NCBI GenBank assembly: GCA_902493335.1
Contig: CABUPJ010000040.1
Coordinates: 1 to 33,119 of the forward strand
Direction of reading: 5' to 3'
DNA from: an uncultured Porphyromonadaceae bacterium
GTDB taxonomy: Bacteria; Bacteroidota; Bacteroidia; Bacteroidales; Muribaculaceae
Length of the DNA stretch: 33,119 bases
The stretch's first letter is position 1. Every line of letters begins with the position of its first letter. Position numbers and translations under genes: made by a program. This document shows positions 30,554 through 33,119 of the stretch, one piece after another. The notes below the pieces were generated by a model. That model saw nothing but the letters and a program-made list of their open reading frames with translations, was not told the origin of the DNA and made no database searches.

Positions 30554-31579
30554 ATGAAAACAATTGCCGCTTTTATATTGGCATCTTCGCTGACGTTGTC
30601 GGCCGCCGCTTTCAGCGAGCACGATGTCACCGTCATAAACAGCCGCGACGGTGTGACGCTCGCCGGCACGCTTACCGCTCCCGACGACGGCAGCCCGCGT
30701 GCAGCCATCGTCCTCGCCAGCGGCAGCGGCTCCCAGAACCGCGACGAGGAAATTCTCGGCCACCGTCCGTTCAAGACCATCGCCGAGTATCTGTCAGACC
30801 GCGGCTATGCGGTGCTGCGTCTCGACGACCGCGGCGTCGGAGGCAGCAGCGGCGATTCGCCGAATTCTACCACCGACGACCTCGCGCGTGACATGTCTGC
30901 GGCCATCGCCATGCTCGATTCCCTTTACGACAAAGTTCCCGCAGGTGTCCTTGGCCACTCAGAGGGAGGTGTGACAGCAGTGAAGTGTGCCAACACCGAC
31001 AGCCTCTGCCGCTTTATCGTCACCCTCGCCGCCCCTGCCTGGAGCGGTGACTCGATAGTGATGTCACAGACCCGCGCCATCGCTGTCGCCCTCACCGGCC
31101 GCTGGGACGAAGAGACCACACAACGGCGACTGCTCGACATCGTCATGTCTCCGACGTCAGATTTCATTGCCAAGACACTGTTAAGAAACGAACTCACGGC
31201 GAGACTCGGCGAAAGCGCCAAAATGCCACAGGTAGCCCAACAGATCGAGCAAAGCGTCTCTGTGATGCTCTCGCCGGCCTATCGCTCATTGGTGCGCTGC
31301 AATCCCGAAGCCGCCATGAGGAGCGTCGCCGTGCCCTGGCTCGCCCTCAACGGCAGCCGCGACACGCAGGTGCTTCCCGACAACCTCAAGACCATCAAGG
31401 AATACAACCCACAGGCCGACACAGTGCTAATCGATGGCCATAACCATCTGTTCCAACCCTGCATCACCGGCCTTGCGAACGAATATGCCTCAATCACGGG
31501 CGACATATCAGATATGACTCTTGAAGCTATTGTCACGTGGCTCGACAAGACAACTGCCTCACAGACACAAAAGCCATGA
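30554..31579 (+). CDS. Secreted alpha/beta hydrolase
   Basis: A 341-residue hydrolase with a Sec signal (hydrophobic residues 4-19, A-A-F). The nucleophile elbow is G-H-S136-E-G-G, the acid is D270 in NGSRDTQV, and the base histidine is H298 in DGHNHLFQP. The N-terminal part has the oxyanion-type block VLASGSGSQNRDEE, then VLRLDDRGVGGSS, typical of secreted DUF-type (YtaP/Bacteroides) alpha/beta hydrolases. The substrate is unknown (esters, peptides or acyl groups). The start is fixed by the signal peptide, which begins at the first Met. The stop overlaps the sigma-like gene start by 4 nt (ATGA), suggesting coupled translation. The predicted transcript starts at or next to the ATG. Confidence 0.9.
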   Translation: MKTIAAFILASSLTLSAAAFSEHDVTVINSRDGVTLAGTLTAPDDGSPRAAIVLASGSGSQNRDEEILGHRPFKTIAEYLSDRGYAVLRLDDRGVGGSSGDSPNSTTDDLARDMSAAIAMLDSLYDKVPAGVLGHSEGGVTAVKCANTDSLCRFIVTLAAPAWSGDSIVMSQTRAIAVALTGRWDEETTQRRLLDIVMSPTSDFIAKTLLRNELTARLGESAKMPQVAQQIEQSVSVMLSPAYRSLVRCNPEAAMRSVAVPWLALNGSRDTQVLPDNLKTIKEYNPQADTVLIDGHNHLFQPCITGLANEYASITGDISDMTLEAIVTWLDKTTASQTQKP

Positions 31580-32193
31580 ACGACCCGTTACAGAACAAGA
31601 GCCGTGACCGCGAGCTCTATGACTTCATGCTATATAAGTTCAGAAGCGGTGACCAGCGTTTCATAATGGACATATTCGAGAACGACGCTTTCCTCGGCCT
31701 CTCGATAAAGAAAGCCTACCGCAGCCGCACTGACGAAAGTGTCTCTTATGAAGAACTGCTCAGCGAGCTTTATCTCTACCTCGCCGAAGACAACTGGCGG
31801 CGCCTCGAAGGTTTCCGAGGCGCGTGCGACCTGGTGATATGGCTGCGCACTATCGCCGCCAACTTCTTCAAGACCTATTTCAGGCACAGCGGCCGTCAGG
31901 TCGAAACCGTCACTCTCGACGACAATGCCTCCACTATTGCCGACGACAGCGACCCGATATATCCGCCTGTCGAGAAGATGCGCGACATTATCGCCGCTGT
32001 CATCTCACGCTGGAAGAGCGCCAACTACCGCGACGTCATCGACTGCCGCATACTGCGCGGCCTAAGTGCCGCCGAGACAGCCGAAGCAATGAATGTCGAC
32101 CGGTCAAAGTCCGACAATTACTTCAGCATCGCCCGCACCAAACTTATAAAAGAAATCTCAACCATCAACCCCGACCGTTATGAAACCCGCTGA
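31576..32193 (+). CDS. Sigma-70-like (ECF-type) factor
   Basis: A 205-residue protein resembling an ECF sigma factor. Region 2-like part: QRFIMDIFENDAFLGLSIKKAYRS... and CDLVIWLRTIAANFFKTYFRH, the W-L-R-x-I-A-x-N-F helix typical of region 2. Region 4-like part: RDVIDCRILRGLSAAETAEAMNVDRSKSDNYFSIARTKL, a helix-turn-helix. ATG 31576 overlaps the hydrolase stop by 4 nt. The next small gene overlaps its own stop by 14 nt, so the three form a tight operon. Anti-sigma genes with a TM segment, usual for ECF loci, are not seen. Not a housekeeping sigma: region 1 and 3 are missing. Function is inferred from fold pattern only. Confidence 0.85.
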   Translation: MNDPLQNKSRDRELYDFMLYKFRSGDQRFIMDIFENDAFLGLSIKKAYRSRTDESVSYEELLSELYLYLAEDNWRRLEGFRGACDLVIWLRTIAANFFKTYFRHSGRQVETVTLDDNASTIADDSDPIYPPVEKMRDIIAAVISRWKSANYRDVIDCRILRGLSAAETAEAMNVDRSKSDNYFSIARTKLIKEISTINPDRYETR

Positions 32194-32401
32194 CCCCCGT
32201 AAAGACCCGAGCGCCGATATTTTTGACCAGGCGTTTGCCCGACGCTTTCTCTCGGAAATGGCCGATAAATACGAAAACGAGATCGCCGAATTCAAGAACC
32301 GTCGGCAAATGTCAGGAAACAGCTGCACGATTTATGACATAAATCTTGCTGTACGCCCCTGCGCCGCCCCTGAGGATGAGACAGATGCGAAGAAGGAATA
32401 A
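32180..32401 (+). CDS. Small acidic protein downstream of the sigma-like gene
   Basis: A 73-residue soluble protein with no TM segment or signal, overlapping the sigma-like gene by 14 nt. It is charged, with a central predicted helix (FARRFLSEMADKYENEIAEFKNRRQ) and an acidic C-terminus (EDETDAKKE). I do not recognise it. Position suggests a regulator or partner of the sigma-like protein, but that is inference. Confidence 0.6.
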   Translation: MKPADPRKDPSADIFDQAFARRFLSEMADKYENEIAEFKNRRQMSGNSCTIYDINLAVRPCAAPEDETDAKKE

Positions 32402-32429
32402 ATTTTAACATAAAAAACAGGCCGAAATA

Positions 32430-32461
32430 TTTGGCAGATCCGTCAAATGTCCTTAACTTTG
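32430..32461 (+). promoter_or_regulatory. tRNA-Glu promoter
   Basis: TTTG (32430-32433), exactly 20 bp, TAACTTTG (32454-32461). Both are exact. The transcript would start about 7 nt before the mature tRNA. Confidence 0.75.
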
Positions 32462-32472
32462 CAGTGCAAAAA

Positions 32473-32548
32473 GGCGATTTAGTGTAGTGGCCTAGCACGC
32501 CGCCCTCTCACGGCGGAAACCCGGGTTCGAGTCCCGGATTCGCTACCA
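32473..32548 (+). tRNA. tRNA-Glu(CUC)
   Basis: Cloverleaf: acceptor GGCGATT / ATTCGCT, D-stem GTGT/GCAC, anticodon stem CCGCC / GGCGG with loop CTCTCAC (anticodon CTC), T-stem CCGGG / CCCGG with loop TTCGAGT. The acceptor has G1-U72 wobble and a U-U mismatch at 6:67. CCA is encoded (32546-32548), unlike in the tRNA-Pro gene. Confidence 0.93.
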
Positions 32549-32549
32549 G

Positions 32550-32579
32550 AAAGGAATCTCAGACGAGGTTCCTTTTTTT
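32550..32579 (+). terminator. Terminator after tRNA-Glu
   Basis: AAAGGAATCTC (32550-32560) pairs with GAGGTTCCTTT (32565-32575) through one G-U pair, with AGAC loop; seven T follow the TTCC. A classic intrinsic terminator, 2 nt after the tRNA. Confidence 0.9.
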
Positions 32580-32602
32580 GTTTTCAAAAAAGTTCGATAG
32601 GT

Positions 32603-32988
32603 GGCGGCAAGCCGCCGACACAAGGACAAATTTAATAGCTCGCCACGAACTCGAGGCTGCACTCTAATAGCAAGTCAGCAGGGGGTTAGGCGGCATGGAC
32701 CAAGGGCTTCAGCCCTTGGAGTCCATTGGGTTGGCTGCGACGGCAGAAGCCGACGCTACATACGTCGCCGAGCTCGGCGACGCACATTAATGGCAAGTTA
32801 GCAGGCGTTTACGCAGCTGTGCCATGGCACAGCCCTACAATTTTGTGATTTTTTGTAACAACGATGTCAATGTTCTTTTGACATCGTTTTGACTTTTTAG
32901 GTGCGCGGGGATGTCTGCCGCTAAAGTGGTCGTGGATGGGGTGGTAACTTGCTGGCTATCGTTTCATCACAAGGGCTGAAGCCCTTGT
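32603..32988. repeat. Cluster of palindromes and an imperfect direct repeat
   Basis: This gene-poor stretch holds: GGCGGC-AA-GCCGCC (32603-32616), CCAAGGGCT-TC-AGCCCTTGG (32700-32719), a 20-bp perfect palindrome CGTCGCCGAG/CTCGGCGACG (32763-32782), an 18-bp palindrome GCTGTGCCA/TGGCACAGC (32816-32833), a terminator-like hairpin (32860-32888) and ACAAGGGCT-GA-AGCCCTTGT (32969-32988). The AAGGGCT core appears twice. The two 30-bp segments 32665-32694 and 32788-32817 (both start TAATnGCAAGTnAGCAGG) differ at six positions. Looks like a set of REP-like intergenic elements or a short non-autonomous mobile element; no transposase seen. Confidence 0.6.
32860..32888. terminator. 11-bp hairpin in the palindrome cluster
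   Basis: AACGATGTCAA (32860-32870) with TTGACATCGTT (32878-32888), 7-nt loop, perfect; TTGACTTTTT follows on plus and an A-rich/T-rich stretch precedes. It could end transcripts from either side. Confidence 0.45.
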
Positions 32989-33118
32989 TCCATAGGCCCT
33001 CTGTCGCTTTGAGTCTGAGGGGTATGATTATCGGGACAGTCGGATCAGGCTTTTTGATTGGGACGTCGGGCGGAGCGAGCGAGGGGTCGGTGTATTCCTT
33101 GAGTCCGGGCCAGCGGTA
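32921..33118 (-). CDS. Open frame running off the right edge (partial, uncertain)
   Basis: On the minus strand an unbroken frame of 65 codons enters from the right edge (YRWPGLKEYTDPSLAPPDV, then PIKKPDPTVPIIIPLRLKATEGLWNKGFSPCDET) and stops at 32921-32923. No start codon is visible because of the edge. The AAGGGCT palindrome (32969-32988) falls inside it and encodes NKGFSPC. It may be the 3' end of a gene whose tail has been invaded by a repeat, or simply an open frame in repeat DNA. Proline-rich and unrecognised. Confidence 0.25.
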   Translation of the reverse strand, partial: YRWPGLKEYTDPSLAPPDVPIKKPDPTVPIIIPLRLKATEGLWNKGFSPCDETIASKLPPHPRPL

Positions 33119-33119
33119 G

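Noticed and set aside
32601..32801. 66-aa Arg-rich ORF in the palindrome cluster
   Set aside because: It is made of repeat DNA, has no family and no promoter.
32603..32988. CRISPR array
   Set aside because: The palindromes differ from one another and no regular spacer pattern exists.

Overview
The window looks like chromosomal DNA of a gut-type Bacteroidota, most likely order Bacteroidales and possibly close to Muribaculaceae. Evidence: gene starts lack Shine-Dalgarno sequences but repeatedly carry the Bacteroidota -7 box TAnnTTTG, several with TTTG/TTG 20-21 bp upstream. Rho has a long Asn/Gln-rich disordered insertion, and there are a CfxA-type beta-lactamase, a GldB-like lipoprotein and an amylomaltase with two N-terminal starch-binding modules. 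The genus assignment is inference.

Layout. 1-3150 is an accessory stretch: a DUF4143-type ATPase, an AT-rich polytopic membrane protein, a convergent two-TM protein, and a tiny divergent transcription unit (30-codon ORF with its own promoter and terminator). 3164-6344 holds a CfxA-like lipoprotein beta-lactamase, an AraC regulator, a lipoprotein aldo/keto reductase and a truncated secreted ORF. 6290-8771 is a tightly overlapped housekeeping operon (YbaK deacylase, aroC, YhcC-like radical SAM) that converges on tilS. Then come xth, a possible SecB-like protein, rho with a long leader, malQ and the B12-dependent ribonucleotide reductase nrdJ, most of them on the minus strand.

19647-24208 holds a nitroreductase, dnaA and an amidase-MCE operon. 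24392-28701 holds a GldB-like lipoprotein, a cysteine-less thioredoxin-fold protein, a YitT transporter and a ZnuA/ZnuC pair with no adjacent permease. tRNA-Pro(UGG), an MscS-type channel and an operon of alpha/beta hydrolase, sigma-like factor and small protein follow, then tRNA-Glu(CUC). The last ~500 bp is a cluster of perfect palindromes and an imperfect direct repeat.

Most genes are ordinary core functions. The less explained parts are the small divergent unit near 2.7-2.95 kb, the hydrolase/sigma/small-protein operon (apparently leaderless), the terminal palindrome cluster, and acceptor-stem mismatches at the same position (6:67) in both tRNAs. No CRISPR array, transposase, integrase or rRNA was seen.
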